The position numbers and the translations under genes are program-made. A stretch of DNA of 14,618 nucleotides from Acidithiobacillus ferruginosus (GTDB lineage: Bacteria > Pseudomonadota > Gammaproteobacteria > Acidithiobacillales > Acidithiobacillaceae): assembly GCF_018854495.1 (NCBI RefSeq), contig NZ_JABBDR010000082.1:1-14618 (forward strand). Direction: 5' to 3'. Within the stretch, counting starts at the first letter, position 1. Each line of letters starts with the position of its first letter. A model generated the notes under the pieces. It saw nothing but the letters and a program-made list of their open reading frames with translations, was not told where the DNA came from and made no database searches. This document shows positions 6,742 to 12,304 of this stretch, one piece after another.

Positions 6742-7060
6742 CGACACGGCACGGGTGTTGTAAAACCCGTTTTCTGCTATATTATAAGCAGGTGTTGTGC
6801 AGTGCATGTTGTGGTACCGAGTATGTGGTGCAGAGTGAAATTTGAATCGGTGCAAGATGACGTCCCTCGAAAAGAAGACATCTTGTATCCGGAATGGAAA
6901 TGGGTTTCTGATATGGCATTTTGCCCTCTTTCAGAAAGAGGCCAGCATAACACCAAGCAGCTGATTATGTTGTTCATTATGGAAAGAGTAGCCATTTTGT
7001 AACGGGTCGCCTCATCCGCTGCAAAAATCCGGTGAAGAGCAGCAACAGCGAATAGAAAGG
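6742..7060. other. Control region upstream of the Rep-like gene; no convincing gene
   Basis: The minus-strand promoter region is at the left end, with ACGGGT/ACCCGT (6750-6769) as a leader hairpin between it and the start at 6741. Two similar 12-mers, TGTTGTGCAGTG (6793-6804) and TGTGGTGCAGAG (6824-6835), plus a partial copy TGTTGTGG (6807-6814), could be protein-binding iterons. A perfect 7-bp hairpin CCTCTTT-CAG-AAAGAGG lies at 6925-6941. A 66-codon plus-strand frame (GTG at 6802 to 7002) has no ribosome binding site and weak protein character, so it is not called as a gene. Confidence 0.4.
6781..6786 (-). promoter_or_regulatory. -10 element for the Rep-like gene block
   Basis: A perfect TATAAT on the minus strand, preceded by TGCT. 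No good -35 box is present at 16-18 bases. Predicted transcription start is near 6775, giving a leader of about 34 bases that contains the ACGGGT/ACCCGT hairpin. Confidence 0.45.
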
Positions 7061-7089
7061 CAGGTCCAGTTTTCTGGGCCTGTTTTTTT
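7061..7089 (+). terminator. Strong plus-strand intrinsic terminator with no clear gene before it
   Basis: CAGGTCCAG (7061-7069), loop TTTT, CTGGGCCTG (7074-7082), then seven T (7083-7089). The nine-pair stem includes one T-G wobble. On the minus strand the same hairpin follows the stop at 7106 after an A tract, but the minus-strand exit (CCTTTCT) is poor, so it works best for a plus-strand transcript. Confidence 0.8.
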
Positions 7090-7105
7090 GTGGGCGTGAA
7101 CGACC

Positions 7106-7333
7106 TCAAGAGGCCTCCCTCATGTCGATGACCACAAAGCTGTGCCAGCCGCGTTGCCAGCCGCCGAGCCCCATGTGTCGCCTGAAGGACATCGCGCAAT
7201 CCAGATCACCCAGCGCAGTCTCCGCAGACGCCCGCGTCGCATAACGGAATCCCCGCAGGGGGTGGATGCCATCACCGTCCTCGCAGCAGACAGCGTATGG
7301 CCTGGGTCTCCCTTTTGGGTTTGGGATTGTCAT
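7106..7333 (-). CDS. Small hypothetical protein, 75 aa
   Basis: Family not recognised. The ATG at 7333 lies seven bases after the stop of the Cro-like gene, and AAGGCGAG is upstream within the end of that gene, suggesting a two-gene operon. A longer frame begins at 7387, but it would overlap the Cro-like coding sequence by 47 bases. The protein is soluble, with PYAVCCEDGDGIHPLRGFRY near the N-terminus, a helix around ASAETALGDLDCAM and WHSFVVID near the end. Position next to a Cro-type regulator suggests an element accessory protein; this is inference. Confidence 0.55.
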   Translation of the reverse strand: MTIPNPKGRPRPYAVCCEDGDGIHPLRGFRYATRASAETALGDLDCAMSFRRHMGLGGWQRGWHSFVVIDMREAS

Positions 7334-7340
7334 TAGGGCA

Positions 7341-7586
7341 TCAACTCGCCTTGCGGATCGGGTTCCGCTGTGACCAAGTGCGGTCAAAAATTTCGGGCAA
7401 TAACTCCTCGCGTAGCACGGCGGAATCGGTGGCCTCCTCCATTTTTATTGCAAGAGCAGGTGACAATCCGCGCTTGCCGTTGATAACCAGCGAGAGCGCA
7501 GACTCGTGATAACCCAGTTTTTCCGCAAAGGCTCGCTGGTTATACTGGAATATACCGAGCGCTTTGTGCACAGCTTCCATGTTCAT
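7341..7586 (-). CDS. Cro/YdaS-like HTH regulator, 81 aa
   Basis: The HTH spans about residues 14-40 (YNQRAFAEKLGYHESALSLV, INGKRG), followed by LSPALAIKMEEATDSAVLRE and LLPEIF. That trailing pattern (…I-E-x-A-T-x-x-x-V-x-R-x-x-L-x-P-x-I-F) is typical of YdaS/Cro-like regulators of prophages and integrative elements. GGAGG lies about six bases before the ATG at 7586; the frame upstream to 7646 would run through the promoter region and is rejected. It is divergent from the CI-like gene at 7700 and probably represses or activates in the shared 113-bp region. Confidence 0.75.
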   Translation of the reverse strand: MNMEAVHKALGIFQYNQRAFAEKLGYHESALSLVINGKRGLSPALAIKMEEATDSAVLREELLPEIFDRTWSQRNPIRKAS

Positions 7587-7621
7587 AAAAGTCCTCCGGG
7601 AGAAGAGTCCAAGCCACTTCT

Positions 7622-7653
7622 TATAATAAACCCTAGCTTTTATCATATGTCAA
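7622..7653. promoter_or_regulatory. Overlapping divergent promoters of the cro-like and ci-like genes
   Basis: For the minus strand: a perfect TTGACA (plus-strand TGTCAA at 7648-7653) and TTTATT (7625-7630) with 17 bases between. For the plus strand: a perfect TATAAT at 7622-7627, without a good -35 box. The two -10 elements overlap, so binding of either regulator here could switch between them, as in lambdoid genetic switches. No clear repeated operator was found. The ci-like gene has only AGG adjacent to its ATG as a possible ribosome binding site. Confidence 0.55.
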
Positions 7654-7699
7654 GCGGCAAAGGCTTCCCCCGACAACGTAACTGCGTAATCCTTCTAGG

Positions 7700-8101
7700 A
7701 TGCAAAAAGACCCAACGAACGATGATGTTGCAGAACGCATAAGGATTGCCTTCGAGCGGAAGGTTAAGCGCGAAGCTGCGGCTGGCCGCAGGTACACAAA
7801 AGCGCTTCTGGCTAGACGTATGGATGAATCGCCACAGGCGGTGCAGCACTGGTTTGTTGAGGGATTCGTCGAAAAGCTTAAATTGCCCAGGGTTGCGAGA
7901 GAGCTTGAGACCTCCGTTGATTGGCTCCTTGGAGGTGAACAAGATATTGAATCAGTTGTGATTACTTCCAGTCGCGTGAAGGTGCTTGTAGAAATTTTCC
8001 AGGAGCTTCCGGAGCATGAGCAGGATCGTATATTCAAAGAAATCCAGGACGCTGAACGGCACCGCCGAGAAAAAATAGATACCCTCCTGGCAAAAAAATA
8101 A
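7700..8101 (+). CDS. CI-like HTH repressor without protease domain, 133 aa
   Basis: Residues about 33-78 resemble a phage repressor HTH domain (YTKALLARRMDESPQAVQHW, then PRVARELETSVDWLLGGEQ). The SVDWLL-GG ending is characteristic of Cro/CI N-terminal domains. The rest (80-133) is helical and charged (VLVEIFQELPEHEQDRIF). There is no S24/LexA-like peptidase domain with its Ser/Lys pair, so induction by RecA-driven self-cleavage is unlikely. Length is about half that of lambda CI. It starts at the only upstream ATG (7700); an in-frame stop lies just before. Likely role: holds the divergent cro-like gene, and perhaps excision, off. Confidence 0.75.
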   Translation: MQKDPTNDDVAERIRIAFERKVKREAAAGRRYTKALLARRMDESPQAVQHWFVEGFVEKLKLPRVARELETSVDWLLGGEQDIESVVITSSRVKVLVEIFQELPEHEQDRIFKEIQDAERHRREKIDTLLAKK

Positions 8102-8121
8102 GGGCGTAACACCCGCGCCCT
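8101..8121 (+). terminator. Stem-loop at the end of the ci-like gene
   Basis: AGGGCG (8101-8106) pairs with CGCCCT (8116-8121) across a nine-base loop, starting at the last base of the stop codon. Only two further T follow (TTGCC), so termination would be weak. The remaining sequence up to alpA (8122-8343) contains TGGAC repeats and an AT-rich promoter region but no gene I can support. Confidence 0.35.
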
Positions 8122-8211
8122 TTGCCAGGGCACCACACCGCTACGCCAACTTCCCCCTCCGAAATCGACGGCTCAGGCTTACCGCTCCCGTCCGCAGAGA
8201 CGCGGATAGCG

Positions 8212-8241
8212 TTGGATGCCATTGGACAACAATGACGTTTT
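8212..8241. repeat. Decamer repeat cluster C1
   Basis: Successive 10-mers TTGGATGCCA, TTGGACAACA and ATGACGTTTT. This cluster aligns with C4 (9934-9958) at 20 of 25 positions in the same orientation. The two lie outside alpA and int, one on each side. Confidence 0.7.
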
Positions 8242-8270
8242 TTAATGAAAAACAGCATTCAGAATGTACT

Positions 8271-8299
8271 TTGAATAAATGTATGTTGTATGATATTTA
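8271..8299 (+). promoter_or_regulatory. Possible alpA promoter
   Basis: AT-rich stretch with TTGAAT (8271-8276) and TATTTA (8294-8299), 17 bases apart; TATGAT at 8289-8294 is an alternative -10. Transcription would begin about 8301-8306, so decamer cluster C2 would lie in the initially transcribed region and leader, where a bound protein could block it. Confidence 0.35.
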
Positions 8300-8306
8300 G
8301 ACCTTA

Positions 8307-8346
8307 CTGGACTTCTCTGAACACTAATGGACGGTAATGGGCAATG
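8307..8346. repeat. Decamer repeat cluster C2, running into the alpA start
   Basis: Four successive 10-mers: CTGGACTTCT, CTGAACACTA, ATGGACGGTA and ATGGGCAATG. The last includes the alpA ATG at 8344. The 10-bp period puts every copy on the same face of the helix. Confidence 0.7.
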
Positions 8347-8613
8347 ACAACACATACCAATGGCAATCGCAAAGCAACTTCCCGGCAACCCGAAATCACA
8401 CAGAACCTTCGGGCAGAACAGAACACCGCAGACCGGATACTCCGCATCGATGAAGTATCCAAGATCGTCGGCATCTCTCGATCAAGCATCTATAACTACA
8501 TGAAGGAAGGTAGTTTTCCAGAAAAGATCAGGCTGGGGGTACGCATGGTCGGATGGCTTGAATCGCATGTTCAGACATGGATAACTGAACATACCCCTTC
8601 TCGGGAATCCTAA
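8344..8613 (+). CDS. alpA: AlpA-family DNA-binding protein, probable excision/recombination regulator, 89 aa
   Basis: Residues 31-80 match the AlpA/MerR-like winged HTH family: RILRIDEVSKIVGISRSSIY, NYMKEGSFPE, then a Gly-Val-Arg-x-x-x-W wing and HVQTWI. In P4 and CP4-type elements such proteins act as recombination directionality factors or control int. The first 30 residues are polar and probably disordered. The ATG at 8344 has a poor ribosome binding site and sits in decamer repeat C2, suggesting autoregulation. The stop lies six bases from the end of the convergent integrase gene, so the two transcripts would collide or overlap. Confidence 0.85.
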   Translation: MTTHTNGNRKATSRQPEITQNLRAEQNTADRILRIDEVSKIVGISRSSIYNYMKEGSFPEKIRLGVRMVGWLESHVQTWITEHTPSRES

Positions 8614-8619
8614 ATCCAG

Positions 8620-9801
8620 CTAATCTTCCTTCCGGGTCGCGTCGATCCAGTCGGCCCAGGCCTGCATCATGATTCGACGATCTTGCAGATATTCGGCGTG
8701 ATTGTAGGCCGCCTTAGTCGCGTTCCCCTCGACATGAGCCAATTGACGCTCAATGACCATACTCGCAAACCCCAGCTCATGCAGGCGCGTTGACGCCGTT
8801 GCGCGGAAATCATGGCCAGTCCAACAACCGGACGGATACCCCATGTACTCCAAAGCACGATTCACCGTAGTAAAGCCGATGCGTTCTCCAGGTGTTCGGG
8901 AATTATTAAACAGCCACTCGCCTGACCCTGTGATGGCATTCAGTTTTTTCAACAATTCAATAGCTTGATGCGGGAGCGGGACCAGGTGCGCCCGACGTTT
9001 TTTCATCCTCTCGGCGGGTATCAGCCACTCTCCCGCCTCCAGATTGAACTCCTCCCAGCGGGCCTTGCGTAGCTCTACCGTCCGCACGAACAAATACAGC
9101 AACAGCCGCAGAATGATGATCGTCGTGAGATTCCCACCGTAGCCGTCGAGCCTTCTCAGAAAATCCTTAATATCTGCTGCATTCATAGCCTTACTGTGGC
9201 TGATCTTGGGCCGGATTATCGCTCCCTTGAGTGCGGCGGCGGGGTCGCTGTCAGCCCTCAATGTCACCACCGCGTAGCAAAAAACAGCCGAGCACCAGTA
9301 CCGCAGGTGCATCGCATAAGTCTCCGCGCCCCGCGCCTCCATCTCCCTCATAATATTTAGAATATCTGCCGAGTTAATGCTGCGAATCGCCATTTTCCCA
9401 ATCGCGGGATAGGCATTTTTTTCGAGACCATCCTTGATCCGTGCATAATAACCGGGCGACCAATGTGGCTGTTTTTTAACCAGCCATTCGTCAGCTACCT
9501 TCTTGAATGTAATCGCGTTACCAGCTTCCTTTTCCCCTTGGTTCTTACGGCGGATATGGGCGGGGTGGACACCCTGTTTTACGAGGTCTCGGGCGTCCTC
9601 TCGGGCCTTTCTGGCCTCTTGCAGGGATATTTCCGGGTAGTTGCCCATGGCATAGACGTTTTCCTTGCCGGCAATGCGGTACCGATAGCGCCAGTGTTTC
9701 GCGCCCGTCGGGGTGACCTCCAGATAGAGGCCGCGCCCATCCGTCAGCTTACAGGTTTTGCCTGTAGCTTTGGCCTGACGGATCTTTATATCTGTCAGCA
9801 T
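8620..9801 (-). CDS. int: P4-type tyrosine integrase, 393 aa
   Basis: A full-length tyrosine recombinase of the P4/CP4-57 type, which joins element and host DNA at att sites. The N-terminal arm-binding domain has the usual LTDIKIRQAK start, KLTDGRGLYLEV and MGNYPEISLQEAR (about 1-85). The core-binding domain spans about 95-190. The catalytic domain has Arg240 (LFVRTVELR), a Lys near 267, His330/Arg333 (GHDFRATAS), His356 (QLAHVEG) and the nucleophile Tyr366 (AAYNHAEY). All key residues are present, so it is probably active. No good ribosome binding site precedes the ATG at 9801. Promoter and a large inverted repeat lie directly upstream. It points away from gshB, as P4-type integrases point away from their target site. 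Confidence 0.95.
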   Translation of the reverse strand: MLTDIKIRQAKATGKTCKLTDGRGLYLEVTPTGAKHWRYRYRIAGKENVYAMGNYPEISLQEARKAREDARDLVKQGVHPAHIRRKNQGEKEAGNAITFKKVADEWLVKKQPHWSPGYYARIKDGLEKNAYPAIGKMAIRSINSADILNIMREMEARGAETYAMHLRYWCSAVFCYAVVTLRADSDPAAALKGAIIRPKISHSKAMNAADIKDFLRRLDGYGGNLTTIIILRLLLYLFVRTVELRKARWEEFNLEAGEWLIPAERMKKRRAHLVPLPHQAIELLKKLNAITGSGEWLFNNSRTPGERIGFTTVNRALEYMGYPSGCWTGHDFRATASTRLHELGFASMVIERQLAHVEGNATKAAYNHAEYLQDRRIMMQAWADWIDATRKED

Positions 9802-9850
9802 ATAAAAGCGGGTAGACTGGAATCCATACCCGCTTTTATACCCGCTTTTT
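9801..9850. repeat. 14-bp perfect inverted repeat plus extra direct copy at the int start
   Basis: TATAAAAGCGGGTA (9801-9814) and its exact reverse complement TACCCGCTTTTATA (9827-9840) are separated by 12 bases. A further direct copy TACCCGCTTTTT follows at 9839-9850. The left arm includes two bases of the int start codon and the right arm contains its -10 element. Predicted transcription starts near 9828, so the whole hairpin would not be in the mRNA; the repeat more likely acts as a DNA operator or recombinase-binding site. Confidence 0.85.
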
Positions 9851-9863
9851 ACTTGGCTGTCAC
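9835..9863 (-). promoter_or_regulatory. int promoter
   Basis: On the minus strand, GTGACA (9858-9863) and TATAAA (9835-9840) are separated by 17 bases, each matching the sigma-70 consensus at five of six positions. The -10 lies in the right arm of the 14-bp inverted repeat and the -35 overlaps decamer cluster C3. The leader would be about 27 bases. Confidence 0.6.
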
Positions 9864-9892
9864 TGGACGCCGTTGGACGCTATTGGACACTA
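9853..9892. repeat. Decamer repeat cluster C3
   Basis: Four successive 10-mers: TTGGCTGTCA, CTGGACGCCG, TTGGACGCTA and TTGGACACTA. The first overlaps the int -35 region. Same orientation and 10-bp period as the other clusters. Confidence 0.75.
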
Positions 9893-9933
9893 GCTTTTAT
9901 TTCTTATATGGATTCTTGTTTTTCTGTACGTCG

Positions 9934-9958
9934 ATGGACGCTATTGGACGACAATGAT
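9934..9958. repeat. Decamer repeat cluster C4
   Basis: ATGGACGCTA and TTGGACGACA followed by ATGATTTTT. ATGGACGCTATTGGAC closely repeats C3, and the full stretch matches C1 at 20 of 25 positions. Confidence 0.75.
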
Positions 9959-9976
9959 TTTTGAGAGAAGAAAAGG

Positions 9977-9991
9977 TCATAGGCCCTATGA
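9977..9991. repeat. 7-bp palindrome between the element and gshB
   Basis: TCATAGG, one C, CCTATGA: a perfect palindrome with a single-base centre. It lies between the last decamer repeat and the gshB end, where the element boundary should be. No tRNA fragment was found on either strand between int and gshB. Whether this is an att core is not known. Confidence 0.35.
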
Positions 9992-10020
9992 TACGTCTTT
10001 CACACCAAAAACGGCAGGCA

Positions 10021-10040
10021 CCCGTGACCACCGGCACGGG
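10021..10040 (-). terminator. Stem-loop after gshB
   Basis: CCCGTG (10021-10026) pairs with CACGGG (10035-10040) across an eight-base loop, nine bases beyond the gshB stop. On the minus strand a TTTTT run follows only about nine bases after the stem, so it is an imperfect intrinsic terminator. Confidence 0.4.
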
Positions 10041-10049
10041 CGGGCCGCA

Positions 10050-10988
10050 TTATCGCCCCCGCTCCAGACGCTGCCAGAGCAGATCCGCCGCATCAACCCC
10101 AAAAAATCGCCTGATCTCCCGCGCCCCGGTGGGGCTGGTGACATTGATCTCCGTCACATACCCGCCGATCACATCCAGGCCCACAAAAAGCAGGCCCGCG
10201 GCGCGCAGGGCCGGGCCTATCGCCGCACAGATGTCTCGATCGCGGTCATTGATCTTCGCCGCCACCCCCGTTGCACCTGCCACCAGATTACCGCGAAAAT
10301 CCGCGGCCGAAGGCACCCGCAGCAGGGCACCCGGCACCGGGATGCCATCCACCATGAGAATCCGTTTATCGCCCTCGCGAATCGCGGGCAGGTAACGCTG
10401 CGCCATCACATAATGCTGGCCCCAGCCCGTCACCGTCTCCAGAATACTGCCGACATTGCGGTCCTGCAGGTGCAGATAGAACACCCCTTCGCCACCACGC
10501 GCCGAGAGCGGTTTGACGACGATTTCGCCGTGTTCGGCGAGAAAGGCCCGCAAATCCCCGAGATCACGGCTGACCAGCAAGGGCGGCAGGAATTCCGGGA
10601 AATGCAGGGCATAGAGCTTTTCATTGGCATTGCGCAGACTGACCGGATCGTTGACCACCCAGGTACCGGCGTGCTCCAGCAGATAGCAGGCGGTGAGATA
10701 TTCCAGACCCACAGGCGGGTCCTTACGCATGAGGACCACATCCATCTCGTCGAGGGGGCGCTCTTCTGTCTCACCCAGCGTAAAATAATCTTCCACATCA
10801 TCACGCACAACGATGGTATGTAGTCGCCCCCAGGAACGCCCATCCCGAAAAAACAGGTCCGGCAGGCCAAACACCCGGCATTGATGCCCACGCGCCTGCG
10901 CCGCCAGCAGCATGGCGAACGTCGTATCTTTGGCCGGTTTGATCCCGGTTATGGGATCCATAAGGATAGCGGCCTTGAGCGCACTCAC
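10050..10988 (-). CDS. gshB: Glutathione synthetase, 312 aa
   Basis: Joins gamma-glutamylcysteine and glycine with ATP, the second step of cytoplasmic glutathione synthesis. Motifs of the bacterial GshB ATP-grasp family are visible: the N-terminal MDPITGIKPAKDTTFAML (10-27), MRKDPP (87-92), the ATP-binding glycine loop KPLSARGGEGVF (159-170) and the metal-binding EINVTSPTG (280-288). Length is close to the E. coli enzyme (316 aa). The start is GTG at 10988, overlapping the gshA stop as GTGA, so its translation is coupled to gshA. It is the last gene of the gltA-gshA-gshB operon and borders the mobile element. Confidence 0.95.
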   Translation of the reverse strand: MSALKAAILMDPITGIKPAKDTTFAMLLAAQARGHQCRVFGLPDLFFRDGRSWGRLHTIVVRDDVEDYFTLGETEERPLDEMDVVLMRKDPPVGLEYLTACYLLEHAGTWVVNDPVSLRNANEKLYALHFPEFLPPLLVSRDLGDLRAFLAEHGEIVVKPLSARGGEGVFYLHLQDRNVGSILETVTGWGQHYVMAQRYLPAIREGDKRILMVDGIPVPGALLRVPSAADFRGNLVAGATGVAAKINDRDRDICAAIGPALRAAGLLFVGLDVIGGYVTEINVTSPTGAREIRRFFGVDAADLLWQRLERGR

Positions 10989-12295
10989 TGGCCTGTCTCC
11001 AGTGTACCTTGCCGCCGCCAGTCCGCCATTTCCCGGGCCGCCGCCACCAGGGTGAGGCGTGCGATGACGCCATAGGCATAGTAACGATTGACCGGCGCAT
11101 CCGGTGGTGACTTCCGGCAGGGGACCACGCAGGTCTGGCCAAAGGCCATAGGCTCAAAATGCGCACCCGGAGCGTTGAGATTCTCATCCCGTCCACGCTC
11201 CGTATGTACCCGGTAAAACCCCCCCAGCACCTGCTGGCCGATCATATAGACCACCGGCTCTGCGACTGCCTCCTGCGCGGTCTGTTCGAAGGTATATACA
11301 CCCTCCTGAATAAAGACGTCACTGACTGGCAGCCCTTCTTTACTCTTAGCCATCCGGGTGCGTTCCTTACGGTTGAGGTCAAGGAATTCCTCACCAGAAT
11401 AGGCGGTCATAACGCCCATACCGTAAGTACCCGCATCCGCTTTGACGATCACAAAAGGACGCTGACGAATACCATAGTGGGCATAACGCTCGCGAGTAAT
11501 CTCCAGTACGGCATCCACGTTCGCAACCAGGCACTCGCGGCCTTCGGAGCGCATAAAGTCAATGCCCTGACAACGCCGAAAAACGGGGTCAATCAGCCAG
11601 GGATCGATGCCAATCACCTCCGCCAGCTCCTGTGCCACGGCACGGTAATGGGTGAAGTGCTGAGATTTACGGCGGTTACGCCAACCTGCCGCGAGGGGAG
11701 GCAGAATAGGTTGCTCCAGGCCTGCCAATATTTCCGGCACACCACCAGATAAATCGTTATTCAGTAAAATCACTTGTGCATCAAAACCCCTCGTCGACAG
11801 ACGTCCGTCATCGCGACACAGCGGCTCCAGCAGCAACTGGCCACCTGAAGGCAGGTCATAGACCGTACGATCTTCCAGAATCAGGGAGCCCACCCGCACG
11901 TCCAATCCGGCGAGTTCCAACAACTCCCGCAACCGTGCCACGCTCTCCAGATAAAAAAGGTTACGCGTGTGGTTTTCAGGAATCAGCAGCACCCGCTCCA
12001 GACCTGGATGGTACTGGTTCAGATAATGCTGAATAGCCGAAACATAGAGCGCCGAAAACTCCGGATTGAGGTTATTAAAGCCCGCCGAAAACAGATTGGT
12101 GTCCACGGGCGCCAACTTGAAACCGGCGTTGCGCAAGTCCACAGAGGCATAGAAAGGCGGCGGCGTCCGCTGCCATTGTCCCCGAAACCAGCGCTCAATC
12201 GTGGATTGCTCGGCGATCAGGTGACGCTCAATATCCAGCAGAGCCTCCACCCGATCGGTGGCCAGGAAAGGAATATCCCGTATTACTTCCGTCAT
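10985..12295 (-). CDS. gshA: Glutamate-cysteine ligase, A. ferrooxidans-type, 436 aa
   Basis: First and rate-limiting step of glutathione synthesis (glutamate + cysteine + ATP). The sequence fits the distinct proteobacterial GshA family first defined in Acidithiobacillus ferrooxidans, which differs from the E. coli enzyme. Recognisable segments are YASVDLRNAGFKLAPVDTNL (49-68), LIPENHTRN (104-112) and the glycine-rich VIVKADAGTYGMGVM (282-296). AGGAA lies about six bases before the ATG at 12295. The start is nine bases beyond the gltA stop. Its presence beside gshB fixes the operon role. This family call is the main basis for the host guess. Confidence 0.93.
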   Translation of the reverse strand: MTEVIRDIPFLATDRVEALLDIERHLIAEQSTIERWFRGQWQRTPPPFYASVDLRNAGFKLAPVDTNLFSAGFNNLNPEFSALYVSAIQHYLNQYHPGLERVLLIPENHTRNLFYLESVARLRELLELAGLDVRVGSLILEDRTVYDLPSGGQLLLEPLCRDDGRLSTRGFDAQVILLNNDLSGGVPEILAGLEQPILPPLAAGWRNRRKSQHFTHYRAVAQELAEVIGIDPWLIDPVFRRCQGIDFMRSEGRECLVANVDAVLEITRERYAHYGIRQRPFVIVKADAGTYGMGVMTAYSGEEFLDLNRKERTRMAKSKEGLPVSDVFIQEGVYTFEQTAQEAVAEPVVYMIGQQVLGGFYRVHTERGRDENLNAPGAHFEPMAFGQTCVVPCRKSPPDAPVNRYYAYGVIARLTLVAAAREMADWRRQGTLETGQ

Positions 12296-12304
12296 GCGTC
12301 TTTC

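Noticed and set aside
6802..7002. 66-codon plus-strand frame before the terminator at 7061
   Set aside because: GTG start with no ribosome binding site and no domain; kept only as a possibility under the plus-strand transcript finding.
8034..8258. 74-codon minus-strand frame between the ci-like gene and alpA
   Set aside because: Opposes the end of the ci-like gene and overlaps decamer cluster C1, with no ribosome binding site or protein pattern.
9801..9840. Intrinsic terminator or tRNA 3' fragment
   Set aside because: The inverted repeat covers the int promoter and start codon, and the central GGAATCC is not set in a T-arm or followed by a plausible acceptor stem.
9954..10823. 289-codon plus-strand frame opposite gshB
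   Set aside because: Antisense shadow of gshB, whose ATP-grasp motifs are clear.
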